From: Amorphophallus konjac
Taxonomy: Eukaryota > Streptophyta > Magnoliopsida > Alismatales > Araceae
Length of the DNA: 64,000 bases
Reading direction: 5' to 3'
Assembly (NCBI GenBank): GCA_022559845.1
Contig: CM040123.1
Span: 318,971,933 to 319,035,932, forward strand
Below are positions 48,440 to 59,300 of this stretch, piece after piece. The first letter of the stretch is position 1. Each line of letters opens with the position of its first letter. The notes under the pieces were generated by a model. It was not told the origin of the DNA. It saw nothing but the letters and a program-made list of their open reading frames with translations, and did no database searches. A program made the position numbers and the translations under genes.

Positions 48440-50740
48440 GTTGAGTTATGATTTTGATGATTGTTGGCGTTATGGTTTTGATGATAACTAAACTTAATGT
48501 GTGATTGAGTAATGATAACTAAACTTATGGTTGATTGTACATGTTCTTGATGACTGTGTGCATTCATGTTTAAATATGATTGAGATGACAAATGGCAATG
48601 GTACATGGTCTTGATTCTTGCTTGATTGAATTGGTTTTACAAGAGGTAAGAGGTTTCATAACCTCTTTAATCTAAACAAGCATGGTATTAACCCTGACTA
48701 TCTTACTTGCAGGATCAAACTCATGGCAGTCACCTGGTGAACCAAACGTGTGGATAAGTACCCTGCTCCTCTACAATCTAAAACAGGTGGTATATGTCAT
48801 GTACTGTCAAGAACCATTGGTAAGGCTCTTACCCTGTTATACACTCCGTGTTATTGAGTGTTCCATGAAGTTATTTCATGAATAATTTACTTAGGATGAT
48901 TGAGTTTTATCTCTTGATTCTTAGCCCAGAACTTGATCCTTACCTCGGAACATGTGTGTTTCAAAGTGTTCATATGCACCTAGTTCATGAGGTTTCAAGC
49001 CCTTGTAAAATTTGTCATTGTGCGCCCTCGCACGCGGCCCGGAATAAAATTTTGATTATAGGGGCGATATTCCTTTAATTTGTTAACTTCAAGAGTGAGC
49101 ATTGAACTTGTTTTAGGAGATTTCATGTAATGAGAAATGCTTAAATGGTCTAATGCATAAACCAAGTTGAATCCAATCCCAAAATTCATGGAATTGATAA
49201 GGACATGAAGCTCTTGACTTATATGGACATGTTTCATTGGGCTAACTATTCATTTTTACAGGTCTGGGCAACTTCGGTCGACCAACGAACCTTGGCCGGT
49301 TGACCAGAATAGACAGAACCCAAAAAATCCCTTTTTTGCAGGTTTCGGTCGACCGCCACATAGGGGTCGGTCGACCGATTTTGCCAGAGCTGAAAAATGT
49401 TCCGACTGTAAAATTCCGGTCGACTGACCTAGGTGTTCCGGTCGACCGACAGCCTCAAGGCCCTCTTTGTTCACTTTCGATTTCAAGCTCGTGGAGAGGA
49501 ATCTTCACCCATTTGTTTAATCCTAATGACCCCAATTAAGCCACAATTCGTGGATCTAGTCTGGGACTTGTCCATGGACCATTCAAGGATTATAAAACAT
49601 CTCATTTGGAGTCATAAACCCTAACCATTCAAGAGATCCAAGGGGAGGCTGTCCAAGGAGGAAGGAGAGGGTACTGTAGCTCCGTGAACAGTACTTCGTG
49701 CAGCAAGATCTTCATCCATCTCCAAGGTGTTTCAAGCCAAATCTGAAGCTAGCAACCTTCAAGGGAGTGAAGAAGCAAGCAACCAACAAAGAGAGATCAA
49801 GGAGGAGGCTATCAAGAGCAAGCAAGGGTTTCAAGAAGAGATCAATGGAAGGTTGTCCAAGTGAAGAAGGAAGAGTACTGTAGCCGTGAACAATACCCCA
49901 TGCAGCAAACTCTACATCTACTCCAAGGGCATTCAAGCTTAATCTGAAGTAATTCAAGTGAAGAAGGAATCAACGCAAAGATCTGCAACATATCTTCAGG
50001 GGGAGCCAAATCAGGATCTTTCTAAACTGTGGTTTATTCATATTGGTGTCTTGTGCTTTAAAGTTTGAGATTCGTGTTCCATATAAACTGCAAACATTCG
50101 TGTGTGTGTGTGTGGATCGCTTTGGATCCGTGGTCATGTGTGGTCATGTGTTCCATTCGTGTGTGTGTAGATCTCTTAGATCTGCGTGTGTGTGTGGTTT
50201 TTATCCAAGTCTTAGTGTTTGTGTGTGGAGAGTGCTGCATCGGTCGCAGCAAGTGTGTGTGTTGTTGATCCGGTTGTTGGATCGTGTTGGAGACCTTGTC
50301 TCCGTGTGTGTGTGTGTGTGTTGGGGCGCATCCCCGTGTGTGTGGGCAGGCGTCGTCCTGCGTGTGTGTTTGGAGCGTCGTCTCCGTTTGGAGATTTATC
50401 CCCGAGTGAAGCATCACCGGGTTTGGTGAGGGGTGAACGTAGGACTGTCGTCGTTGCATCCGAACCACCTTAAAAATCATTGTGCAGTGTGATTTTAATT
50501 GTGTGGTTTGATTCATTTCCTCTACCTCCATTCTACATGAGTGTTAGTGTAAATTATTGTTCCGGACTTATCTACATATATCTTGCTTAATCCATATCAT
50601 CATCAATTAAGTTTGATAAATCCGATTTGTGATCAAACAGTTTTGAACCTCTTGATTAGCATTATATCACATATTTTAAAAAGGCCAAAAGTATTCTTAA
50701 AATTGGTAAACATCCAATTCACCCCCCTCTTAGGTGTCAT
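48440..50740 (+). repeat. Probable solo or orphan LTR (Copia-like)
   Basis: The region opens with TGTTGAGTTATGATTTTGAT and ends in AATTCACCCCCCTCTTAGGT followed by GTCA, wording typical of the two ends of long Copia/Sirevirus-type LTRs in plants. Inside are repeated GGTCGACCG palindromes (49270-49450), an imperfect duplication of about 200 bp (from about 49650 and from about 49845, each with GAGTACTGTAG-like and GTGAACAGTAC-like words) and a GTGTGT-rich tract (50098-50370). No coding region or second LTR copy is visible. Boundaries and target duplication are not fixed. Confidence 0.4.
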
Positions 50741-53529
50741 TGATCGCGGGACTTCAGTCTCAGGTAGATTAATTCTGTCAGTCTGCTACCCATGCTCAGC
50801 CCTAGTCATCCTCCGTAATTGAAGATAAGCTATACATGACAAAGTACTCCCCGAAGTCAAGCCACTACGGCAATGGCACAACAAAAGGGTTCTATTGCTA
50901 TAAAATTTGTTCAAGATGAAAAGTAGTTGGACACTTCTTGTTTGACACACGGGGGTGACTCTCATATTATGGTGCTCTCCGACCAGTTTTGAGATCACAA
51001 CCTTTAGCTCCCATATTATGTATACCCATCTTTATCAATGACTGGCTAACCAGTCATTATTAAGAGATTTTGAATTTGGATACATGCAAAGATGGGTTGA
51101 CTTGATTTGGGGAAAGGATGAGGTTGGGTGTTCAATTTGAACTCTGGTCAAATCCAATCCTCAAGCTAGCCTCGATGAGTAGTGTCACATTAGAGATTTG
51201 CTATGGGTAGATGCATCGCGTTTCAGATAAAGATGACTAAGAAGTGTGTCGCATTTCATAAGTTTGATTGGCACACAGTATGACCAACTTTCCTTCCTCT
51301 TGAGATGGAGGGGTGGGGCAACCAAGGCCGCCCACCCGTGCTTGTCCAGTGCAAGGAGGGGGTTAAGGGGGACTCCCTCCCCTCTTCTCCCCACTCTCTT
51401 GGACCTAGCTCTCTCCCTCTTGACCTCATTCTCTCTCATTCTCTCCCTTCACCTCCACCTTTTTGTCTCCTTCCACTAGCAATGGACGATGGCTGCTAGG
51501 TGGCAGAGGGTGATGACATCATGAGTGGCATTGACAAGCTCTAGCGGGGTATGGCAGCAAGAGGTGGTGACCAACCTATGTGAAGGCCCCAGTGGGTGGT
51601 GCTATCCGTGTTCAGGTAGGGTGATGTTTCCACTAGGTTTTGGAATGTAGGTTGGGGTTCCTTTCTTTGTTGGGGTCATTTCCATGCCAGGGTGTGAGGT
51701 TTGTCGTTCCCCTTTCATGATTCCTTCTTCACTTTGTTGTTTTTGTTTGAATCGGAGTCCCACGAGTGAGGGACGAAGTTTTTAGGGTGTTTCCCCCCAT
51801 TCATGATAGTTAAGGGTGGTGAGGAGATGATCAGGTAGAGATGGGGCATAGTTTGGGTGTCCCTCTGGTTTTGTGACACGAACGAGTGTTGTGTTTCTTG
51901 GAAACATGCATGTCCAAGAGGGTTTTCACGTCTAGGGCTTTTCCAGTGGTCTTACGTACACTCGACCTAAGATGCATCAGGTTGGGTGGTCATGATTGTA
52001 TGTTTAGTGATGCAGTTGGTCGATGTAATTCTGGGGTTTTCGATCGAGTTTTTCTATAGTGTTCTAGTTAAATTCAACAAAGGAATATGTCGTATTTTGG
52101 TGAAATGTGATGGGTCGAAGGGTTGCGATTTGATTGTATTTTCGAAGTGTTCTACAGTTGATCTGAATAAGAATCATAAAAGGGCATTGTGTTTCTAGGA
52201 AACATTCCAAGTTGAGTTGACACGTTTTTCCAGTGTTTAGTTGTGGTTTAGGTGTCAAGTTTGACGATTTGCAACTAGGTTTATTGTCCCATTTTTGGCC
52301 AGTGGCCGACTGTCGACTTCTCCTAGGATTTGAGGTTTGCCAAACTTCTTGCAATTCCGAAATTGGTATAGTTATAATAAATACTTGTTATCAATCACCC
52401 TTTGGGTGTGTTTGAATGTGAACCCTAGAGTGGCTCCCTACTAGTTGGTACCCTTGTGCTTCGTGCACGATCCATCCTAGGGAAAAGGTCAGGGGTTGGC
52501 ACTTGTGCTTCAGCATGATCGATTCTGAGCTAGTTCCGGGAGTGCCCCTTGTGTAGGAGAGCCTGAGTTCACGGTACGGGGAAAACCAACTGAGGGCATT
52601 GGTCAGAGAGAGATGATAATTTGTGTGCACACATGGTTAGGGGCACGGACACCATGACGACAAAATGTGTTGGTTCATGGACCCTACCTAGTCCTATTAT
52701 TTCCCGTTTGTCACACCTTGTAAGGTTTCATAGTTTCGTTGGGGAGGACAGGCGTGGGACCACAATTAGACCTGATTATGGAGAGAGAGGGAGATCAAGA
52801 GAGAGCATTGTCTTTATTTGTCGCACTTTGCCAAATAGAGGTGGACCAGGTGTGTGACTATAGTTGGGGAGTAAGATGCCAATGAATGCCTGCGATTGCA
52901 TGGCTAGTGGAGTGCTTCCTATCACGAGAGACTCGGGCGAGACAAGATAGATATCTAATGTTGTGCAAGGCAGTGTAGGGCGACTGACCCAGGTCCTTGG
53001 CCTCAATTTTGTAGCCTTACTTGGTACGACACGTACCTTGCAATCTGATTTCTTTTTGCCACTTCAGCATGATGTCTCTCTTGACGGGTTTATGTGAATG
53101 GGCTTGATGACGTGTACTTCATGGCGTGTTTCTTTTCTCATTTTAATTTATAAATATTAATACCTTGCTAGATTGTAGTTTCCCTTCAACGTATTATTAT
53201 TATTGTTGTTACCTGCTTTTCATACGTCGGGCATTATCAAATGATCCCTACTAGAGTCGATGACATGTGAGGCTCACCACTTATATTTTTCAGGGGAGGG
53301 CTCCCAACAACAGTCGTGTTCCCATTTAGAGTAGTTCTTGGAAGCCAAGTGTAGCCTTTATGACTGCCAACAGTTGACTCTCTAAGAAATGCCTTGTGTC
53401 ATTGCTCTATCTTTTGGCACTGTACTATTATATGAGCTTGCACATGGCACTATATTCATTTCATAGATTGTGTACTATGCTTATTTTATTTTTACCTAAT
53501 ATTTATTCAATCTTTTTTCTTGCATTTAT
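50741..53529. other. Intergenic DNA, probably decayed repeats
   Basis: No gene recognised. GTGTTGTGTTTCTTGGAAAC (about 51888) and GCATTGTGTTTCTAGGAAAC (about 52183) mark an imperfect direct duplication of roughly 300 bp. The region has no long open frame. Confidence 0.45.
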
Positions 53530-54513
53530 TTTATGTTAGTAGTCAGACACATCTTAGGGGTGAATAGGTGTGTCTTATAAAAATAATTACATATTAAAAT
53601 TTAAACATTAAATGCAATAGAAAGTAAGTGAACAAATAGTAAGCAAACACACCAGTACACATGAATTTTTATCACAATTCAGTTGCCCTCTTAGATAGCC
53701 TACGTCCAGTCCCTTTGCAACTCGCAAAGGATTTCATTAGCCTTCTAAACCCAATGTTACAACAGTTGATTTTCCTGGGCCCAGCTCCCCAACTAATCTT
53801 AACAGGTTTCAGTGAACCTTCGTGCTAGTTTTCTATAAACTTATGACATAGCTCATTTTTACGGTATAAGTGGACCAACCTAGCACATTTAGTGATGGTA
53901 TCCTAGAGCAACAAATGCTCTAACTATCAATAGACAGATTACATGATTCCACAGATGCTCCTTAATGAGTACATGGTGGACATTATAATGCAATAAAGAA
54001 AAAACTAACAAACAGAGAGGAGGATGACATAGAATGTCATTGAAGCGTAACTTCCTCCTATTGAATGTGTCTCAGAATGAGAGACTTCTGGGATCTTACT
54101 TTCAACGTGGTGAAGTCCTCATTGACTTGAATGGTCAGGAAACCCGTGCTTAGGGATTGTTTTGAATGTAGGAAGGCGTTTGATCATTTAGCGCTCAAAA
54201 AGTTGGTTTCTTCTTTGAAACCTCGAGTGCTTATAGACCCTTGGATCTTCTTAACCGTTAGATATATTCGCCTTCAACAGTCCAATCCCTTGCAATATTT
54301 GGTGGCTCTGATTCATCCTTGAAGCTCTACCTCTTTTGCATGTCCACTCCTTTCTCTAGGTGGTAGGTGAATCATGACTCTACTGTAGATATGCCCATCT
54401 GGAAACCTTTCCACTTGTGTTCTCTACGTCTCCATTGCTACAGTCTGTATATCATGCAAATATACTAAAAATATGTTCTCCATCTACAACTTTTATTGTG
54501 ACGTGAGATATGT
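53530..54513. repeat. LTR-like remnant next to the Sirevirus-like element
   Basis: AGGGGTGAATAGGTGTGTCTTATAAAAAT near 53558 and GATAGCCTACGTCCAGTCC near 53695 parallel the GGGGTGAATGAATATAGCC and AGACCTACATCC words of the intact LTR that starts at 54514. This suggests an old, diverged LTR end of a related element. A plus-strand patch near 54131-54322 has no recognisable product. Confidence 0.3.
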
Positions 54514-54895
54514 TGTGTTCGGTGCAGTATTCAGAGGGGGGGGGGTGAATGAATATAGCCTATAAAAATTTCGCCCAATTAACAACTAGAATGCTAACAA
54601 GATAAAGCTCAACTAGAATTTCGCTCTCTTGACATATTAAAACACTCTAAGAAAACTAATTAACTCTTCTACTCAACCAGAAGCCAAACACATGGAGCGC
54701 CCCTATGCAATCATCTAGCGGAAGCAAACAGATAGAAACATCAAACCACTGCATAAGGGGTTTTTAGGTGGTTCGGTCCAGCAGACCTACATCCACCCCG
54801 CACTCAACCCGAGTGTGACTTCTTGCTAACTCACAGCTTGAACAGCTGGGCATCACAGCTTGCCATACATCAGCTGGGCAACACAGCTTGCCGTC

Positions 54896-55094
54896 CGAGG
54901 AATCCTTCTCGCCCGCTGAGCAACACAGCTTGCTGTCCAGTGGAATCCACCACTGCAAACCGCTGGGGATTACAGCTTACCCGTCCAGAGGCAGCACCTC
55001 TGCAAACCGCTGGGCAATACAGCTTGGCCGTCCAGTGGAATCCTCCACTGCCTGCTGAGTAACACAGCTTGCTGTCCAGAGGAGTCCTCCTCTG
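54896..55094. repeat. Five tandem hairpins with compensating stem changes
   Basis: Each lies in a repeat of about 45-60 bp with the word CACAGCTTGC. Hairpins: CGAGGAATCCTTCTCG (54896-54911), CAGTGGAATCCACCACTG (54938-54955), CAGAGGCAGCACCTCTG (54986-55002), CAGTGGAATCCTCCACTG (55033-55050) and CAGAGGAGTCCTCCTCTG (55077-55094). Stems alternate between CAGTGG/CCACTG and CAGAGG/CCTCTG, a paired T-to-A and A-to-T change. The block is repeated in the 5' LTR from 62432. Confidence 0.8.
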
Positions 55095-55699
55095 CAACGC
55101 TGGCTAACAGCTTGAAGGAAAGTATAAAAAGGAAACAAAAGACAAGATGAACAGCAATCGGAAAGCTGTAAACATAAAGCATAAAATGGCTCTCAAAGAG
55201 CTGACTGGCCTGGATTTGATCCACGGTCCAGTGAAGACTGATCTTCAAACAACTTCTCTCTCACTCTTCTTCTCGCGGTCTCACTCTCACTTTCTCTTTT
55301 ACTTCTTTCTTCTTCTGCTCACGATCACTTTCTTTCTTTTTCTTTCTCTCTGCCTCTCTTCTTCTTCTTCTCTTCTTTTTCTTCTTCTTCTTCTGTCTGG
55401 ATCGAAGGCTCTCTACTCTTCAGGCTTCTGCTTCGATCACCCTTCTTCTGTGGAAGAAGGCTCATATATATAGCAGCAGCAGCAGCAGCAGTATCAGCCC
55501 CGACGTGTGACCTCCACATTTCCAGCCCTAAGTATTCGGACCACGTGGCAGTCTCTCAGCAGGCTTCATTCCAGCCTCGGATCACGTGCTGCCAGTCACT
55601 GGGGAATGTTCTTCATCGGACCTGCAAGGAGATAAAAACCATTAAAACTGAGGGCCACAAGAACTAAAACTGCATGAGGTATGTGATAACAATACGAGA

Positions 55700-56580
55700 T
55701 TCACTTTACTGAGAATGACACGAGATACACAAGATTACTACAGTACGAACTAAAAAGAGAACGACACGAAGTATCACTGTAACAAAATAAACACTACGAA
55801 GAGAACGGCACGAGATACATAATAATAAAGCTAACACCACAAAGAAAATGACACGAAGTCAAACAACAGAAACCGTCACGAGTTGAAAACAACACGAAGA
55901 TGAAAACAGAAACCGACACGAGTTGAAAACAACACGAAGACGAAACACAGGAATTGACACGGAGTGTGGTCAAGGCGAGAAGGACACGAAGTCTAAAAGA
56001 TGACAAGGACTGACAACGACACGAGGACGAGAACATAAACCAACACGAAGTGTTGTTTCAACACAAGAATGACACGAGGTCTAGGAAGAACAACACAAAG
56101 ACTGAAATAACAAAGAACCGACTCGAACTAAGGACGACACGGAGATAGCACAGACACGGCTATCACGATAAGTGATGAAGCAGTGAAACCAGAGAAAAAG
56201 GAAACGGCTCGAGGAACAACAGTAAGTGACACGAAGACACAAAAGCAAACATAAAGAGGATGACACGAGATCTTCAACTAAAGGACAGAAAGAAACGACT
56301 CGAGGTTCACAGAGAAACGACTCGGAGTTCGTCAGAACTATTCGAGCTGCTTCAGTAACACGACACGAAGACAGAGAGAGACACGACACGGAGTTAAACA
56401 ACTGTGACTAGGACTCGAAGACATAGATGACAAGGATAGAACAACACGAAGTATTACCTCATACAAGTTTTCCTGTCAAGCATGGAAATCAACACGAAGT
56501 GTTGTAAGCTCAGACGACACGAAATCTTTTCGTGTTAGTGAGGGGAAACAACACGAAGTGTAGTGAACATAAACAGCACG
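55700..56580. repeat. ACACGA motif cluster in the LTR
   Basis: I count about seventeen exact ACACGA words and several near-matches (ACACGG, TCACGA, GCACGA) in under 900 bp, commonly as ACACGAAG or ACACGAGT. Some form the interrupted palindrome CAACACGAAGTGTTG (near 56040 and 56488). The 5' LTR repeats the pattern. Confidence 0.8.
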
Positions 56581-57192
56581 AAGATGAAAGGAACAGTGCA
56601 AAGTATAAACTTTAAGTCCAATGCAAAAGGCTGTACAGACTTCATGAACAGTGCATGATTGTACTGGACGATGTATACACTTAGCCTATGCAGACCAGTC
56701 CGATGTATGGACTTAGGAGCATATGACCTGGCTGTACAGACTTAGAATATTAAGACTGATGTACAGGCTTCATGCGTTGACGCTGTACACACTTAGCGAG
56801 TTGACGCTGTACACACTTAGCCTAAGACAATGCATGAACTGACGTTGTATATACTTAGCCAATGCAATGCACTATGAATGTATGGACTTACATGAGATGC
56901 TCATTGAGACGCTCAATGTATACACTTCAAGCCTAGAGTATAGACTTCATGAATGTGCAAACTTGTCAACGAGATGCACAATGTTCAGACTATGCACATA
57001 ACAAAAGTCTAACATAAACTGATATATCAGATATACCAGTCACAGTCATGTTGCTATCATCAAAGCACAATGTCATCAAAACACTATATCAAATGCACTC
57101 AAATGCACTCACTGTCTTGCTATCATCAAAACCAAATAGCATTGCTATCATCAAAGTAACATAGCACATGCTTGTGCCTAAGGGGCACAACA

Positions 57193-57400
57193 TTCTCCCC
57201 CTTTTTGATGATGGCAACACAATGTGACAGTGAGTCACACACAAGATTTTCTCCCCCTTTGACATGATCAAAAAGAGAAAAACAGTAAAAATAAGAGTGC
57301 AAAGTGCATTATGGATGCAAAATCCTCTAGAGCATTCTCCCCCTGAATGTAAGACCCCCCTGAATTATTTCTCCCCCTAAATAATAGCTCCCCCTTTGAG
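57193..57400 (-). promoter_or_regulatory. Multiple polypurine tracts
   Basis: On the minus strand, GGGGGAGAA-type tracts occur next to the 3' LTR (57193) and again near 57250, 57332, 57369 and 57386. The one abutting the LTR is the expected plus-strand primer. Repeated upstream tracts of this kind are a known Sirevirus trait. Confidence 0.7.
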
Positions 57401-59300
57401 AAGGAATATGATCAGATAAACAAGGAAGAGAAGGTAGGAGGGTCACTTGACAACAGCTGAATCATAGGTTCAGAAAGGAAGCATGATTATAAACAACTGT
57501 TAAAATATAAGAATCAGCAACATACAATTTTGACAAAAATTCAAGTTTAACAGTGATAAATCTAGAGTAAAACACCTGACCCTTGAAAAAGAGTTTATAG
57601 ACTCCGTTTATAGCAATGAATCTAGGGCACATGGTATTAATAGATAAGTCAGAAATAATACCCTTTTGTGATTAAACAAGGAAATTCAAGAGAGGCAACT
57701 TGAACATGTATTGATAAAAATAATTTTCACTCATTGACTTTTGATTTTTCGAAGGGTTACAGCAGTTTGATTTCATTTTTCAAATTCCAGAACCTGAACT
57801 AAGTAAATATATCAGTGGCATTTATGCTGTTGACATTAGGTGTACACCTTGATCAGAGGCAGGTACCCCCAGTTACTAGGCATAAACTACTGGATCTATT
57901 TCAGATCAAGACCTACAAGGAATAGTCTTCACTTTTGACATTAAGGGTACACCTTGATTAGAGGCCAGTACTCTCAGTTACTTGGTGAGGACTCCCCCTA
58001 TAGATTTGACCCTATGAACAGAGATATTCTGAATCACCTCATGACAGGTGAATTCTCCTGCTTCTTTGGAGGAGTTCACTGTTTCTCAGTGCAATCAGCC
58101 ATTGCTCTGTCACTGTGTTCAGTTCTTAACAATAATGATCTTATTTACTGCTGCCCTTAATTCTTTTAGAGTGATTGTTTAAAAAATCAGTACACACTCT
58201 TATTAGCCTGTTCTAGACATATCCAGTTCAACACATTTAGGCATTACAAAAACTTTTTCTATTTTAGCCATGAGACAAAGATTAAGAGCTATAAAAGTTT
58301 TCTTTTATCTCAAATTCTGAAGTGCAGACACTTAACTCTCCAATTTATAAAGGTTAAACCTTTAGTTCCTTTCAATTTGTAAGTGTGATTCTTATAAGTG
58401 AACAATTGCAATAATCACCATTCAATGTACTAAACCAGATGCAAAGCTGTTGTTTAGTGAAAATGACGGGGAAAAGATAGCAATTGGCAATATAGTTCAA
58501 TAGCATCTGATGACAGTGAATATGAATGAGTTGAAAGGGGACAATGAGAAGTACCAAGGATTCAATGAATTGAATAGAACTCTCAGCTCCCCCTGACACC
58601 AAGATGCAAAAATATGCTATGCACTAGACTGTTCTACATGCAGACTATGCAACAATGATATATGAGGCAAGTATGCAATCAATTCAAGTTTATGCATCCA
58701 AGTCATGCACATTTTTATCCTTTTTCAGATTTTTCAAAAATATGATGCAGTACACTGTTCTACATGAGGACTAGACCCTTGGTACTTGGCAGAGAACCTG
58801 GTCTAAAGGACCATCTCACACATAGTAAGAACCTCCAGGCAGATTTCCTGCCTTTTAGTAGCTTACCATTTGATATACCAGGTTTATGCAAGACAATGCA
58901 ACATAAATCAGTCCTACATGCATTGAACAACTTCAAAGTCAGTCATGCAAATAGTGTGTGCAGACATTAGACACATGCAATGACTCTATACACTGAAGAA
59001 TTATTCACAATCAGCAAGTTATGCATTCAACCACAAGCATGCAGTCCATTTATTCAGTGCAATAATCAGTGAGAGAAAAGCATCAGATATATGCACAGTA
59101 AAACTCAGTACATGAAGAGATCATCAACGATCAATCAGGCAAATCAACATGAAATTCACAATTTTCATGCTCACAATTTCAGATAATGGAATTTAAAACA
59201 GATTTCAGAACTGACCTGAATTGAGTCCTGGGGTTTTCTTTCTTGAGTGCCTTGGTTAACCCCTTCTATTCATTTCCAAGGCACACCTGCAGCATGTCAT
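57401..59300. other. Internal non-coding region of the Gag-only element
   Basis: About 1.9 kb between Gag and the polypurine tracts, where an autonomous Copia element would have its pol 3' part. I see no RT, integrase or other domain. An imperfect duplication (TGACATTAGGTGTACACCTTGA near 57830 and 57937) is present. Confidence 0.6.

Larger units (their letters stand above)
54514..57192 (-). repeat. 3' LTR of the Sirevirus-like element
   Basis: It spans TGTGTTCGGTGCAG to GGGGCACAACA, 2679 bp (minus strand TGTTGTGCCCC to CGAACACA). It contains a tandem hairpin block (54896-55094), a long pyrimidine tract (55250-55400), a CAG run (55473-55490) and dense ACACGA motifs (55700-56580). The outer boundary at 54514 is set by comparison with the other LTR. 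The inner boundary is set by the polypurine tract at 57193. Confidence 0.88.

Noticed and set aside
50043..50473. Cysteine- and valine-rich frames (VCVCVC)
   Set aside because: Translation of a GTGTGT-rich tract in a probable LTR.
55147..55519. Frames over the LTR pyrimidine tract (and copies at 62683-63049)
   Set aside because: Low-complexity CTT-rich sequence in both LTRs, with no domain.
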